DNA of 64,000 bases from Marsupella aquatica (GCA_973895155.1 OZ316896.1:7440001-7504000), one strand, 5' to 3'; positions 34,380 through 45,607 are shown, counted from the first letter of the stretch. Translations and numbers: made by a program. The notes: a model not told the origin generated them from the sequence alone.

Positions 34380-34840
34380 CTCGGACAACAAGGGCCAAGG
34401 AGTTCAAGTCCTTCTTAAGGACTTTCAGTTCTCGCTTGAGCACTTGAAGTCCTTCATAAGCACTTGAAGTCCTTATTGGAGTCGTGGGGCAAGGACTGGG
34501 AGTCCTTCGGCCATGACTAGGACTTGGAGTCCTTGGGCAGAGTCCTTGAGAAAGGACTAGTAGTCATTGGGCAAGGAAGGACCCCCAGTCCTTGGGCAAG
34601 GACCCCGAGACCTTGGGAAAGGACACGGAGTCCTTGGGCAAGGATAGGGAGTCCTTGGGCAAGGACACGGAGTCCTTGGGCAAGGACACTTAGTCCGTCG
34701 ACAAGAACACTGAGTCCTTGGCTAAGTCCTTCGGTAAGGACTCTAAGGATTTACCAAGGACTTGGAGTGAGGAAGGACTTGAAGTCCTTGGGAAATCCTT
34801 GCAAAAGTCTATGGAGTGAGAAAGTGCAAGAGTCTTTGGT
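34380..34840. repeat. AAGGACT/AGTCCTT array in an intron
   Basis: Some twenty-five AGTCCTTGG or AAGGACT words at roughly 10-25 bp spacing, between the short exon ending near 34300 and the exon starting at 34904. The motif is the same as in the array at 51668-52776. Confidence 0.8.
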
Positions 34841-34903
34841 TAGTTTGTTTGATTCAAATTGTTGAATTCTTGATTTTGAGAATGAGGTGCTTCAATTTTT
34901 CAG

Positions 34904-35485
34904 ATGGAGAAGCTTAGCCTATATGATACTCTCCATGAGGTCAGGATTGATCAGATATGGGGTCTATGTGCTGGAGCCTTTACTTATGAAGGCTGTGGGG
35001 GAGTTTTGAGTGATGGCCGTCCCTGCACCTTGGAAAAGCACAAACGGAGGTTGAGAATGCAGAATCCTGAGTCACCTTTAGGTCCTCGATCACGCAACAG
35101 ACTCCAGCACTCTTGTTCTAGGGATGGGGAAGGAACATATATGTACTGTTTTGCTGTGCAGGTTGGCGATGTGGTGCTTCAAGTGAATGAAGCTAATGGT
35201 CTGCAGTTGATGGGGATCTCGGACCAGGACTATAGGGATTCTGATGATGAGAGGAGAGAAGAGATCAGGGATCAGGTTTTGGCAAGGACTTGGATCATCA
35301 GGTATGTCAAGGGTGACAAGGGAGGAGATCTGCCTCGAGCATTGTACTTTGAAGAAATCAAAGTCAAGGCTCCAGCAGACGAGTCGTCTGTGGCCGAAGT
35401 TGGCCTTAGCAAGCTTAAGAATATTGTTGCTGACCTAGGGTCAGACATACTGGAGACATTCAGGTCTTTTAGCATCAAAAAGTAG
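34904..35485 (+). pseudogene. Last exon, possible RPA70 C-terminal OB-fold-like domain
   Basis: An open 193-codon exon follows the acceptor CAATTTTTCAG and ends at TAG 35483-35485. It has a small Cys cluster (YEGCGGV, GRPC) followed by YCFAVQVGDVVLQV, GLQLMGIS and a charged helix, ending in a strand-like LYFEEIKV. This order resembles the DBD-C/Rep_fac-A_C OB fold of the large replication protein A subunit, which binds single-stranded DNA. The match is by eye and weak. The phase of the join with the preceding exon is unclear. An unrelated transposon-encoded domain is the alternative. Confidence 0.35.
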
Positions 35486-36236
35486 GCAGTCAAACTATAC
35501 AAGAGGAAGGGTTTCGGATGGTTGGGTTAAATCATCTGGTTTTGGATGATACTTTGTTAGAGATTGAGGCCTTGGGAGCCTCGTTTTCATTGTAAGACTT
35601 TTTCTTACCAACTATGTATTCATCTCAGAATTTGGTGCTTGGTTACAATTTACAGAGTTTGAAGAAAACCGCATATGTTATTCATGCCCACATTCATGTC
35701 TATTTTAATTGAGTGGTTTGGTCACGAAAGCTCCATACATTTCGTCTTTTGTTTCCACTAGGATCCTGTCTACGTGTGGGTGCTGCAAATTCCTTGCGGG
35801 ATAATGTCTGACTTCAACATGGGACACTTCTCCAGACCCGCTTTACTTTGAACTACTGGCAAAGTGCATTATTATGGTTTATGTGATTTTTTCTATTGTT
35901 CTTTAGTCATGGCGAGCAACAGAACCATGCAGGTGTCCCCAAAGTGATCAAAATTATTGCCCCGCCGGTGAAATATTGAATATGTAATATTGAGTACATG
36001 CAAAAATGATAATTTAACTCTCTCAATTGAGAGACAAAGTGCCTCAAAACCAATAAAACTCCCACTGGGATAGATATTCAATATTGTCCTAGTAAAGCCC
36101 CTTTAGGGTCGGACGAGTAGAATGGGAAACCATGGAAAGAACCTGAAGACATCAAGTATTTAGGCAACAAGGAATCTGTTCATGGATATGGATGCTCGGG
36201 GGGGGGGTCACTTCCGCGGAAGTGCCACATCACGTG
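35486..36236. other. Spacer before family 1 copy 3
   Basis: No gene is seen. It holds a run of ten G (36198-36207) and a perfect 16-bp palindrome CACTTCCGCGGAAGTG (36209-36224), just before the TSD of copy 3. Confidence 0.5.
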
Positions 36237-39200
36237 TGTGATGCCTAGACAGGAATCACTCGGCCAGTTAAGTGGGTAAAGCAGGAAGGCACCCTAGGAA
36301 CACCTTAGTATAGGGACAAAACAAGGAAAATATAAACCATTAGGGGCAACCATGGAACCCGGGCCGAGGCCGGAGGTAAGGACGCTGTGGGTGAAAACTC
36401 GATTAGGGTTAGGGCGCGTTAAGCGTCGGCGGCTAGGAAGGATCAACGGGAAGAAGGACCGGCAGAGGAGAGGGGTAAGGAGCGCTTGCAGGAGATGGTG
36501 GCTCATTTGCGAGCACGAACTAGGCAGACGACTACGGGAGGCCAACTACTGTCAGCTGCTTAGGCAAGCACTCGGGGAGAGAGTAGATACCGACGATCGA
36601 CCTAAGGAGGGTATGAGCAACGTCAATCAAGCGGCACATTTCTGGGGATGCCTGTTCGAACGGGCAACTAAGTACATCAAGACTTACGAGGACGAGGAAT
36701 CAGAAAGGGCAGCTCGAGAACGGCAGGAGCTCGCTCGATTGTGGGAGCTGCAGAAGACGGCTTTCTTAGGAGGCGAACTCATCAAGGACGAGTTCCTGTG
36801 GACGCCTACTTCCAATCAACTCGACGATCTTCTGTTTTGCAAAGACAGCGTCGTCGGCATCCGAGAGGCCATCAAGAACTGCAACGACATACACTGGGAA
36901 TTAAAGGGTAGCACGGAAAGGTGGACCCAGGCAACGGTGCTAGGAGAAACCTCCACGGCAGCAGAGATGAAGAGGAAGGGAGCCGTCAACGATGAAGCCA
37001 CCCCGGCAAAAAGAACGAGGTCGGCGGCACCAAATAAGCCAGCCGAGCAGCAGAGCAGGAGGCAGGGAGAAGTCGAAGAGGAGGAGGTCGATCCCATCAA
37101 GGCCATTCCAACCAAGGATGACACCTGGAAGGGCTGGGCGGCAACCCTACCGGTGGAGGTGCAACTACATTTTGCACGGGAGGAGGATGCATGCTTCACG
37201 GCCATGCAGACCAAGAAGTACCAAGGCTTCATGGCCGGATCCGGCTTAGAGGCCTTTGTAAGATTACCATGGCTGAAGCCGGAGGTACCGGAGTCAGACC
37301 TATTAGAATTCGTGGGGTCATGGGAACCCGAGACCAATTGCACGAGGATATATGGGAAGGATTTCTATCTTACTCCCAAGGTAATTGCCGAAGTGTTTGG
37401 CTTGCCGATAGGCAATAAGACCAAAGTTGATACCAGGAAGACCTTGCCTGACAAGGAGTTCCGGTCGTTCCCCGGGCCATCAACGAAGAATGGCTTCTTC
37501 CGGAACACCTGCACCAACCCGCACATAGGAGAGATGATCGACTTCTTGCGGGTGACCATGCATTGTAACTTGCCGAGGGCAGAGATCGGCAAGGCACAGG
37601 TCTATCTGGCAGAAAGGCCAGACCCAAGCCGGGACTACAACGGGTACCTCCTCAACCAATTGAAGAAGATCTTAAAGGAGGAGCAACAGGTAATCGGCAT
37701 GGGGAGCGTGTCGCGGCTTGGCTATCACATGCCGCTGTTGTGCCGGTATGCCAGAGGTCAGACTTTTGCCCCGGTACTTCCCCTGCAGGTAAGGGCACCC
37801 GAGGAAGCTCCAACGCCGAGGCCGTTGGCTGAGAAGCCTCAACCACCTGTTAGCCCTACGATCGAGCAGGTGTTTAGGCCCAGGAAGGAGGACTTGCCGA
37901 TGCAGCAACCAGGCATGCAGAGTCTGCTGAAACTACTAGAGAACGAAAAGAAATCGGCATCGGCAACAACAACGGCAACGGCAACAATGCAGGACACTAC
38001 TATAGAGGTAGGCCTACACCGGCTCACAAGAGAAAACCCCTTTGCTGGAGACAAGGAGAGAATCAGGCCGGAATCCAAGCCCGGTGTTCGAATGTATGTG
38101 GGAATCTCAAGCTCCGAATCTGAGGCAGAATTGCCTGAAGCTCCTACCGACGAAGAGGAGAGGGAGAAGCCGGACGGCCAAGAAGTAGAGGAGGCAGTGG
38201 AGGACTGCAGCCATGATAATTCCGGCTATGGGTCGGACCATCACGTCCCAGGAGTAAGGACCTGTGGCCGGTTTGTCCCCACACTTCCAAGGGTAGTGCG
38301 AGGGGACCCCAACCAGCAGAGTAGCCCTGAGTCTCCCCCACCAGATGTTGCTCCCCCGAGCTTCGACGGCATAAAACAGACAGTGCAGGAATTTCAGGAG
38401 CAAATCAAGCAGGAAGAGGAGGCAGCCCTGGCTAGGGAAAAGGATTTACCAGGAGGAGATTGGCCGGAGGACATCAGGCGGCTAGCCAAAAAAGGAAGCA
38501 AACCTCTAGCCACGATTGAAGAGATCCGCAAGACGGCTTGGGAGCAGAGGCCGCAATGGGCGATGCCGATTACTTCTACTTACTCCACCTACGCTAAGAA
38601 TAGAGCCATGGAGTATGGTGAGATGTGTGGGGAACTTGCGCTCGGCATCTTTGGAGAGGAGTTGGAGGTAGGACCCTTTTTCCATAGGGAGCAGTTGGAG
38701 AAGCACCAATTAGAAGAAGCGATGGCTTTAGAGAGAAGCAAGAAGGACGAGGTCATTCGGCGGCTTAGGAGGATGGAAGCCGAGATTGAAGATCTAAGGG
38801 CGGCCAAGAAAGCCCAAGATGAACTGCGGATTAAACGACATGAGCTGAACATCATGCAGGGGCAGTTGGACACCGCGCAGGCTGATAATCAGAATATCAA
38901 GGATAAACTGACTCAGACGCAGGGAGAGTTGGCCGACACGATCAAAGAGAGGGAGAAGTGGAAGCAAGAGCTGAAGAATACAGAGGAGGCCCACATAACA
39001 GCCAACAGCCGGGCCATGGCGGAGACCCAAAGAAAGGAATGGGCGTTGAAGGGGGAGCTCGAGAAAATCCGCGGAGCCCTTGAGCAGAAGGAGGCCGAGT
39101 TAGGGAAATCCTATCAAGGGATTATGGCACTGCAGCAGGAGCTTGCGTCCCTGACGGCCAGCTTCAAGGCCGACCTAAGGGAGAAGGACGAGATGCTCGA

Positions 39201-40899
39201 ACAGACTTACGCCAAGATGAACCAGATGGAGTCTGTCATCATTGCAGAGCTCGACAAGGAGCTAAGAGCAACCCAGGAGGAGAGGACTACCTTGAAACAA
39301 GAACGGGAGGAAGCCCAGAAGGAACTAGAGGAGGCATGCAAGGACCTGGATGAGACCCAGGAGGAGTTGGAGGAAATCACGAGGAAGATGGAGAACCTCC
39401 AGTGGCGGGCCGACAACCAAACGGAGCGGCTGAAGAAACAAGCCGCAGTATTTAAGTGCTTGTCTTCATCAGGCCCAACTCCAATTGGGGCAACCAAGTT
39501 ACTAGGAGTGGTACTGGCCGAAGAAAAAGCCGCGCCACCTGCACCAGTGCCGGAAGTAAGTGGGAAGGGGAAGGGACCAGCTGCCGAACCAGAAAAGAAG
39601 AAGAAGCGGAAACCTTCAGGGTCAAGGAGTAATCCGACTCCACAAGCCGTGGTGACCAAGGAGGTAGAACCAGCACCATCCTCCGACATGAATACGGCAA
39701 TAGATCCCGCTATCATCACAGGTGGGGGTGGTGCGGCCCAAGCCGAACTACTCAGTAATGAGGCCGGTATCCCAGATCCGCCTCTTGAGCAGGCCGGGGA
39801 GACCCAAGCCGTGGCTGAGGCCGTAACCGGTTCCCGAGCCGATGCCGACGCCGATGGTGGACCCAGTCAGGCCGATGGAGAGTTGACTCAGTCAAGGGCA
39901 GGTAATCTGTCAGAGAATGAACCTACGGCAGTGGCTGAGGAGGAAGCATTGGGGGCGTCCATTAAGGATCCACCACCGGTGTCGTGACGGTGCAAGGGCG
40001 CCGTTCCTTTTAGGGAGGGCGGACGTGGAGGGAGGAGGCGTGAGTGGGCAGGGCGGGCGCTGATCTCCAAGTTTAGGATTAGGATCAGGACCAGGAGCGG
40101 CCCTGACACTTAGCTTAGTGGGATTGCGGTTCCACTGGTAAGAGCAACACTTGTGCTCCTGCCTTGCTGTACATAGGTAGATTCGGGCAAGTAGATTACT
40201 ATTAAGTAGATTAGGCTTACGATGCAAAGAATGGCGGATCCACTACCAGGATAAGTACCTGGGCAGCGGGGAGCTCAGGGCCTCTTCTTTAGCAAGTTTT
40301 TAGTTTGCACCAGCCGGGCTGGGATCAAGTAGTACGAGAAGCTCTCGATTAGTCATACAGTGACCCTTGTGTATATTCATGTTTCCTCATGCCTAAGAGC
40401 TGAATAGAGTTGGCCTCACGGCTTAGTTCGCAGAACTTGTGTATGAGATGTACTGTTTGTATGGCAAGTGCATGGTATGACTCAGTCAGAATGAGTCATT
40501 TTGCTATTTGTGTGTCGCATTAACTTGTGTGAAGAGTGCCCACATCAACCAAAAGGAAGGAAAGTAAGCAGGGGAGTGAGAGTTGGATGTGTCGAGCTGA
40601 GAGAGGTCTTAGCGGCTTAACCAAGCCTATTGGGGATCATTCCGGCGGCGGAATCCAAACATACCTAACAAGACGGAGGGGAAGACAGGGGAAGGCCTAG
40701 ATTAGGCCGGCTACATATCTCATGACCCGATGAAGGATCTGTCCAGTATATGTGTGTAAAATGTTAATAGTAGTAGTAGAAGGTTAGCAGCGTCCCATGC
40801 CGCTAAGCCGCGGAAACGGCCTCGCCAAGCGCGAAACCTGCAGGAATCGGCTTGAGCTGGGGGGTTTCTTGGGTTTAGGGAGCCATGGGACGCACCACA
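36237..40899 (+). mobile_element. TG...CA element, family 1, copy 3 (4663 bp, intact ORF)
   Basis: It runs from TGTGATGCCTAGAC to CGCACCACA with perfect 5-bp TSDs ACGTG (36232-36236 and 40900-40904). The 5' leader is only about 115 bp and the 3' noncoding part (39988-40899) about 910 bp. No long terminal repeat, gag, protease, reverse transcriptase or integrase is seen. TG...CA ends with 5-bp TSDs are the mark of LTR-retroelement integration, so this could be a very long solo LTR with an ORF inside it, or a non-autonomous relative. The clean ORF and TSD make this the youngest copy. Confidence 0.9.
36352..39987 (+). CDS. 1211-aa plant-mobile-domain-like coiled-coil protein
   Basis: The frame is fully open from ATG 36352 to TGA 39985-39987. 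A basic N-terminus (1-50) is followed by a charged region with KRTRSAAPNKPAEQQSRR (about 220-245). A globular region follows (about 270-480) with FYLTPKVIAEVFGLP and a conserved RNTCTNPHIGEMIDFL, which resembles plant-mobile-domain or putative plant transposon proteins. Then come an acidic Pro-rich part (480-720), a very long coiled coil (about 780-1065, rich in Glu, Lys, Gln and Leu), a KKKKRK basic patch near 1120 and an Ala/Glu-rich acidic tail. No catalytic motif was found. It may be a structural or DNA/chromatin-associated protein. Two decayed relatives lie at 4883 and 9982. Confidence 0.75.
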   Translation: MEPGPRPEVRTLWVKTRLGLGRVKRRRLGRINGKKDRQRRGVRSACRRWWLICEHELGRRLREANYCQLLRQALGERVDTDDRPKEGMSNVNQAAHFWGCLFERATKYIKTYEDEESERAARERQELARLWELQKTAFLGGELIKDEFLWTPTSNQLDDLLFCKDSVVGIREAIKNCNDIHWELKGSTERWTQATVLGETSTAAEMKRKGAVNDEATPAKRTRSAAPNKPAEQQSRRQGEVEEEEVDPIKAIPTKDDTWKGWAATLPVEVQLHFAREEDACFTAMQTKKYQGFMAGSGLEAFVRLPWLKPEVPESDLLEFVGSWEPETNCTRIYGKDFYLTPKVIAEVFGLPIGNKTKVDTRKTLPDKEFRSFPGPSTKNGFFRNTCTNPHIGEMIDFLRVTMHCNLPRAEIGKAQVYLAERPDPSRDYNGYLLNQLKKILKEEQQVIGMGSVSRLGYHMPLLCRYARGQTFAPVLPLQVRAPEEAPTPRPLAEKPQPPVSPTIEQVFRPRKEDLPMQQPGMQSLLKLLENEKKSASATTTATATMQDTTIEVGLHRLTRENPFAGDKERIRPESKPGVRMYVGISSSESEAELPEAPTDEEEREKPDGQEVEEAVEDCSHDNSGYGSDHHVPGVRTCGRFVPTLPRVVRGDPNQQSSPESPPPDVAPPSFDGIKQTVQEFQEQIKQEEEAALAREKDLPGGDWPEDIRRLAKKGSKPLATIEEIRKTAWEQRPQWAMPITSTYSTYAKNRAMEYGEMCGELALGIFGEELEVGPFFHREQLEKHQLEEAMALERSKKDEVIRRLRRMEAEIEDLRAAKKAQDELRIKRHELNIMQGQLDTAQADNQNIKDKLTQTQGELADTIKEREKWKQELKNTEEAHITANSRAMAETQRKEWALKGELEKIRGALEQKEAELGKSYQGIMALQQELASLTASFKADLREKDEMLEQTYAKMNQMESVIIAELDKELRATQEERTTLKQEREEAQKELEEACKDLDETQEELEEITRKMENLQWRADNQTERLKKQAAVFKCLSSSGPTPIGATKLLGVVLAEEKAAPPAPVPEVSGKGKGPAAEPEKKKKRKPSGSRSNPTPQAVVTKEVEPAPSSDMNTAIDPAIITGGGGAAQAELLSNEAGIPDPPLEQAGETQAVAEAVTGSRADADADGGPSQADGELTQSRAGNLSENEPTAVAEEEALGASIKDPPPVS

Positions 40900-40904
40900 A
40901 CGTG

Positions 40905-41898
40905 CGACAAAGTATAGGGCCATTTAATTGGGTTTGGCGGAAGACTTCCAAAGATTCGTGGAAGAACAATAGGGTCCGTTTTAATTCTTGGGCCGCTTTA
41001 AAGAACAATAGGCATTTATTAAATGGGACATATTCCACAAAAGATGTCCATGAAAGTTAGGGTTGCTCGTAGTAGTTTACATGGGACACATGGCATGTTT
41101 TGATTGGTCCAAGTGTCATAATATAATTGGTACACATGTAGGGTACTGTAGTCAAAATTGGTTTTGGGGGAGGTGTTTACAAAAGACAGCAAACAGGAAA
41201 GAGGATTTAATAACAAAAACTGGTAACAGGAAAATAGGTGGAAAATTTTTCGGAAATTTTTTTTTTAATTTTTTTTTTCTCGGTCGGGCAATTGTTTTTG
41301 TTAGCGCCCAAAGCTAGCCAAAAATGTTGCATTGTTAATTTTTTTTGGAAATAACATGTTTTATGAGACATTTTTAAATTGTCATTTTTCCTGGTAACAA
41401 TGGATTTTTCCTGGTAACAGCATATTAAAAATAGGAAAAAAATTCCTGTTTGCCTATTTCCTGTCTCCGTCACTATACCCTTTGGGGTTTGTTTGGGGTA
41501 TGACACGCGTGATAGTAAACATGAAATAGGTTTACTGGTACCAGGAAAATTTTTCCTGTCACCAGCAACAAGTTACTGTTACCAGGAAAAATAATCATGT
41601 CAAAATATTTTCTAAAAAGTCTTATTTTCCAAAAAAATCTAAGTTACAACATTTTTTGGCTAGTTTTGGGCGCTAGCATTACCAGCGTCGGGCACTAGCA
41701 AAAATAAATAAAATTTTGAAAAAAAAAAATTCAAAAAAAATTCAAAAAAATTCAAAAAAAATTACCACTCATTTTCCTGTTACTAGTTTCTGTTTTCTGT
41801 TACTGTTTGCTGTTTCTTGTCGTTTGTAAATACCCCTTCCGATGCCACATCTACCATCAATCTCCACGCATTTTCAAGGGACTCGGTGTCTTCGGCTC
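40905..41898. mobile_element. Spacer with AT-rich MITE-like insert (about 41168-41838)
   Basis: 40905-41167 shows no gene. From about 41168 the ends are inverted: GGTGTTTACAAAAGACAGC at the left and, on the other strand, GGTATTTACAAACGACAAG at the right. Inside are paired CCTGGTAACAGG-like words in both orientations and A/T homopolymer runs (41250-41280, 41715-41765). No clean TSD was found. It abuts and probably truncates the transposase-like pseudogene on the minus strand. Confidence 0.5.
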
Positions 41899-44279
41899 TC
41901 AACTCACAAGTAAAAATTGTACACAGAACCGATAATTGTGGTCATAAACATGTGCACTGAATGTCAACCATCCAATAGTGATGCGATGCATCACGTCAAA
42001 ACTGACCCAAGCACCTTCCAAAACTCCTCTAGACTCCATGCTCCTCAAAATGTCCACACTAGATCCAGGTCCGTTTGTACTCATTTTGAATACATGCGCT
42101 CGATCATTCTTATTCCCTTGACTAGGAAAAAGGTACCTTTGCACAAAAGGGAAATTATTCCTTGACTCCATTTCACGAAGGGCATCAAGTTCTCCTTTTT
42201 GGGGATTATCCATCTTGATACTCCGGAGTATAGCTTGGAACTTGGGAGCAGTGGAAACCACACCTATGGAACTCCAGATTTCCATCTGTTCTTCTCTCGA
42301 CAATTGAGATGATGATTCCGGATGCAAAAGTGAGACAAGGCTGCCAATGGACTGGTTCCTCACACGTGCTGGAGTTGATATTGGATTCAATCTATAACAT
42401 CTTCCGCAATCTTTCTCGCTGAACGAGATTTCCCCTTCCAAATCGGATGGTCATGGAATCCCATATGCACAGTCAACCTGGACATATGCATTGAAATGTG
42501 ACTCTCCAAACCTGGCTTAGGGTACACGTACAACAGTTTTGCCGGGCAATTTTGAATACAAAGCGGCCGCTCTTCACAAAATCCACAAACTATGCCACCC
42601 TCACTCACGTGCTCCCCAAGACGGAAGATGGCAGTCAGTAACCCTTTCCCTCTAAACGAGCAAGCATTTTTCTCATTCGTATGCTTAAACTTCCGACATC
42701 CCAAATTATGGCATTCAAGTATTCCAGCACATCGGACTTTCAAGACAGACCAATGGAACCTTGGCTTCAGGTTTGCAGACGTAGTGACAAGTTGAGTCCA
42801 CGAATAGCCGTCATTCTCTCGATCCATATCTTGAAGACCTCCTCCGCGTCCGGACCCTTCGATGGGAGGAAGTTCAAAAACAACGTTACCATTGTATGTC
42901 GATGGCAGACTAGGAACCTAGCATTCCTTCCACTGATTCCCTCTTCAAAATTGTGCAAGTTCACTCGCGCCATTTATATTAAGGAAAGTGTCATAAGCAC
43001 TCATCCGATACACTGTTGGCATGGTAAGCACATCCATTTTCTTGACCAATCCTCCGGGTTCCGAACCACCTCCTGACTTGGCTAACCCACAAGATGTGTC
43101 CTGCCTTAGACTATCGGGTGATATTTCAATGATATCCGGGGCCATTTCTTTTTGTAGGCGTTTCCAGATCTATCATACGAGTAGCCTCTTCTTAGGAGGA
43201 GAATCCACATGGTCCAGAATGATTTCAGGAATGTCATCTTTACTCAACACAACCTCTACATGAGATCCAACCTTCAATGTCTAAACCCTGTTGGAAGTAC
43301 TACTCTCTTCTCTCAACTCGTGACTACGTGTTCCATTTTGACAATACAGCTCAAACAACTTGCAGATGATATTACCATCTACAAGTCCAAACCAAGTTGT
43401 AAGGAATGACTCTGTCACTGTCACCTCCGATGAACCTGGTGTGCTAGGAAGCACAACTACATCTCCCGGCCTCATTCACAATTGGAGGACCCAAAAGGAA
43501 CGTTACACTCAAAAGTGACCATAGTTTATTATGCTTTAGGATATCATTTTTAGGGTGTAATGAGATGATATAGAAAATTTGATGTACTATACTTAATAAA
43601 CATCCTATAGGTTGGTAACATTCATTAAACTATCTAGCATTTGAGACTTTGAAGCTTTCCTTATATGTCCTTCAAAGATTGATAAAAGGACTTGTCACGC
43701 AACGGGTCACATCATTTCAGGACTCAAAAGGACTCTAAAAAAGGCATTTTAGACAATGAAATTTTACCAAAGCATGCATACTAATAGCATAATCTTATAT
43801 TTCAAAACTTAAATAGTGACACACACTAAACCTTTATGTACAGGACAAAAATAATCAGTAATTTTGGCTTATTTAGGGCCATCAATAAAAGGATCCCTTA
43901 AAATAGTTGAAAACTTGATGTGTCTACATGGTGAGGTAGGTTACACCATGTAAAATAATCTTGTGAAAAAATTAGACTTAAATGTCTTGAGATAAAATCA
44001 TGATGAACCTTTTTCCATGTTATGAAAGTCATTTTTCACTAAAAAAGCATGTTTTTGAGTCCTGAAAGTGGTTCATGCGAGGTACACCCAATTGTGAATG
44101 AGGCCTCCCGTCATTCTACGCTCCAAAATGACTTTGCAAGCCATCTCAATCATCCCAGACAAAATTTTAGATGACAACAAAAGAAGATGACTATGCTTAG
44201 GATCGTCTACATGACCCTTATGATGAAGCTTTAATCTCATTCCATCCCAACAGAAACAACCCATCGACCAAATTGTCAA
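41899..44279 (-). pseudogene. Decayed transposase-like gene (GCM/WRKY-type zinc cluster, MULE-like part)
   Basis: Reading leftwards, the pieces are 44279-44102, 43471 to about 42950, 42973-42767, 42827-42387 and 42441-41899, with frameshifts near 42950 and 42420 and stops readable as CAG-to-TAG or CGA-to-TGA. FHWSVLKVRCAGILECHNLG with later CP and GFHDHP resembles the Cys/His cluster of GCM/FLYWCH/WRKY-type domains. Further on, FPFVQRYLFPSQ, VFKMSTNGPGSSVDI and WVSFDVMHRITIGW...AHVYD look like the start of a MULE-like RNase H transposase core seen in TE proteins of non-seed plants. The 3' part is missing at the MITE-like insert. It faces away from the ParB/MTase-like gene at 44848, as the transposase does in element A. 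Confidence 0.6.
43472..44101. mobile_element. 630-bp MITE-like insert with 4-bp TSD GGCC
   Basis: The left end is TCATTCACAATTGG and the right end is its complement. GGCC flanks it on both sides (43468-43471, 44102-44105). It interrupts the transposase-like pseudogene: ERRMTGG lies on one side and the PGDVVVLP frame on the other. It is AT-rich with no ORF. GGCC is itself palindromic, so the exact ends could shift. Confidence 0.55.
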
Positions 44280-44340
44280 AGAGTTTCCGTTGATGTGACC
44301 GTTGTTTTGTCTTTTACTACTTGTATTGTCGGAGTCCTCA

Positions 44341-44454
44341 TGCTAGCGAGATCGCTAGCATATAACGACACGCTTTATGGATATATTTATAAAGAGTTTC
44401 CTAGATTTTATGCAGATATAGACAACGGATTTCAGGCCAGCGATCTCGCTAGCC
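44341..44454. promoter_or_regulatory. Two GCTAGCGA palindromes in the divergent intergenic region
   Basis: TGCTAGCGAGATCGCTAGCA (44341-44360) has perfect 9-bp arms. GGCCAGCGATCTCGCTAGCC (44435-44454) is a close variant. Both lie between the minus-strand transposase-like gene and the plus-strand ParB/MTase-like gene, where a shared promoter would be. Further copies lie in introns of the latter. Confidence 0.6.
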
Positions 44455-45607
44455 AAAAAGTAATTTCAATGGTCTTTAATTTTACCGTTGGGATTCCGTT
44501 GATAATAGTCAACGGGTACCAAAATATCAACGGTACAAACTACGATCAACACCTGTCCTGTTTTGTATGGATTACATACTCTCGGCCATGAGAGTTGTTC
44601 TTCGCATTTTCCCAAAAGTACAACTAGTTATCTTTGCCAGGAGATTTTTGTTATTCCTTCCTCGGATTCGACATCGTCTTCTGTATTCACGACTGTACCT
44701 CTTTAGGACTTCAACTGGTCTTTGTAACAGTCTGTACGGCTGTTCGGTACTGATTGTTGTTGACATTTGTCACTTGTGCTGGGGTTGCATCCTCTGGGCA
44801 GGAACACTCTTCAGCAAAGTACACTCTTCGGCGAAGGGTTTTATTTCATGGAGTTGTCGTTGTCTCTAGAGAGTATTTCTTCCAGAGGATCGTTCCAGTC
44901 CAGGGAGTCAAATAGAAGAGAAACAAGGTCTACAGCAAACAAGAAGGTGCTAGCATCGAGATTGAAGACTCCAAGATGACCCAAGATGGTGACAGCAGTA
45001 GATGTTGTGGCACTGGTGTTCGATCCAAGCGCTTCGGAACCTTATATTGTTGTCATAAACCGTCATCTTTACTCTTTTGGAGTGAACGAGTTTGGTTTTT
45101 CTCTGGCTCCCCCTCGAATTCCTCTCTACAGGACGAGGAACATGCAAATTGTTTGATCTTTGTAGAAGGATTCAACTACGATAGACACACTAAAGTCCCG
45201 AGTTCAGGACCTAGGGTTACATTGAAGATGCGCCTTGGTTTTATGTACAGATGACCAACGAGGATGGAGAGCTCCAATTGTGTACTGATGCAATCCGCAA
45301 AACTTGGGATGACATTTGGGTGCTGCAGAATGAGGAGTTTGAACGCGAATGTGATTCCCATGTATCTTTCCACGTCCTCAAAGACAAGATGTTCTTTGTT
45401 TTTGATGGAAACCATCGACTGTATTCTTGGACTCAACTTGCAGAATAGCATCCGAAAGATATTAAGTACCATCCACGAGTTGTTTGCAAGATTTTTAAGG
45501 GTGATAAAAACTCATTTGTTCAGATCGAGTCGGCAATGCACGCATTAATAGGTGCAATTTCTAAGTATAACATTTTCCTGAAATTTGTGTTTCAGTTAAT
45601 CACTTTC

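Larger units (their letters stand above)
4342..35485 (+). pseudogene. Long multi-exon TE-type gene broken by nested insertions
   Basis: Exons that can be joined are 4342-4443, 4536-30921 (three insertions inside), 33011-33664, 33767 to about 34160, about 34242-34300 and 34904-35485. Their boundaries show GT donors and AG acceptors (for example donor at 30922, acceptor before 33011). The product would have a low-complexity N-terminus, a charged middle with coiled coil, a RING-like zinc cluster and a C-terminal domain that may be OB-fold-like. In-frame stops in the later exons read as CAG-to-TAG or CGA-to-TGA changes. An AGTCCTT array lies in the last intron, as similar dyads lie in introns of element A, so I infer this was a gene of a large DNA transposon. 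I cannot name its function. The join from the 4342-4443 exon to the next is out of phase as read and is uncertain. Confidence 0.6.
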
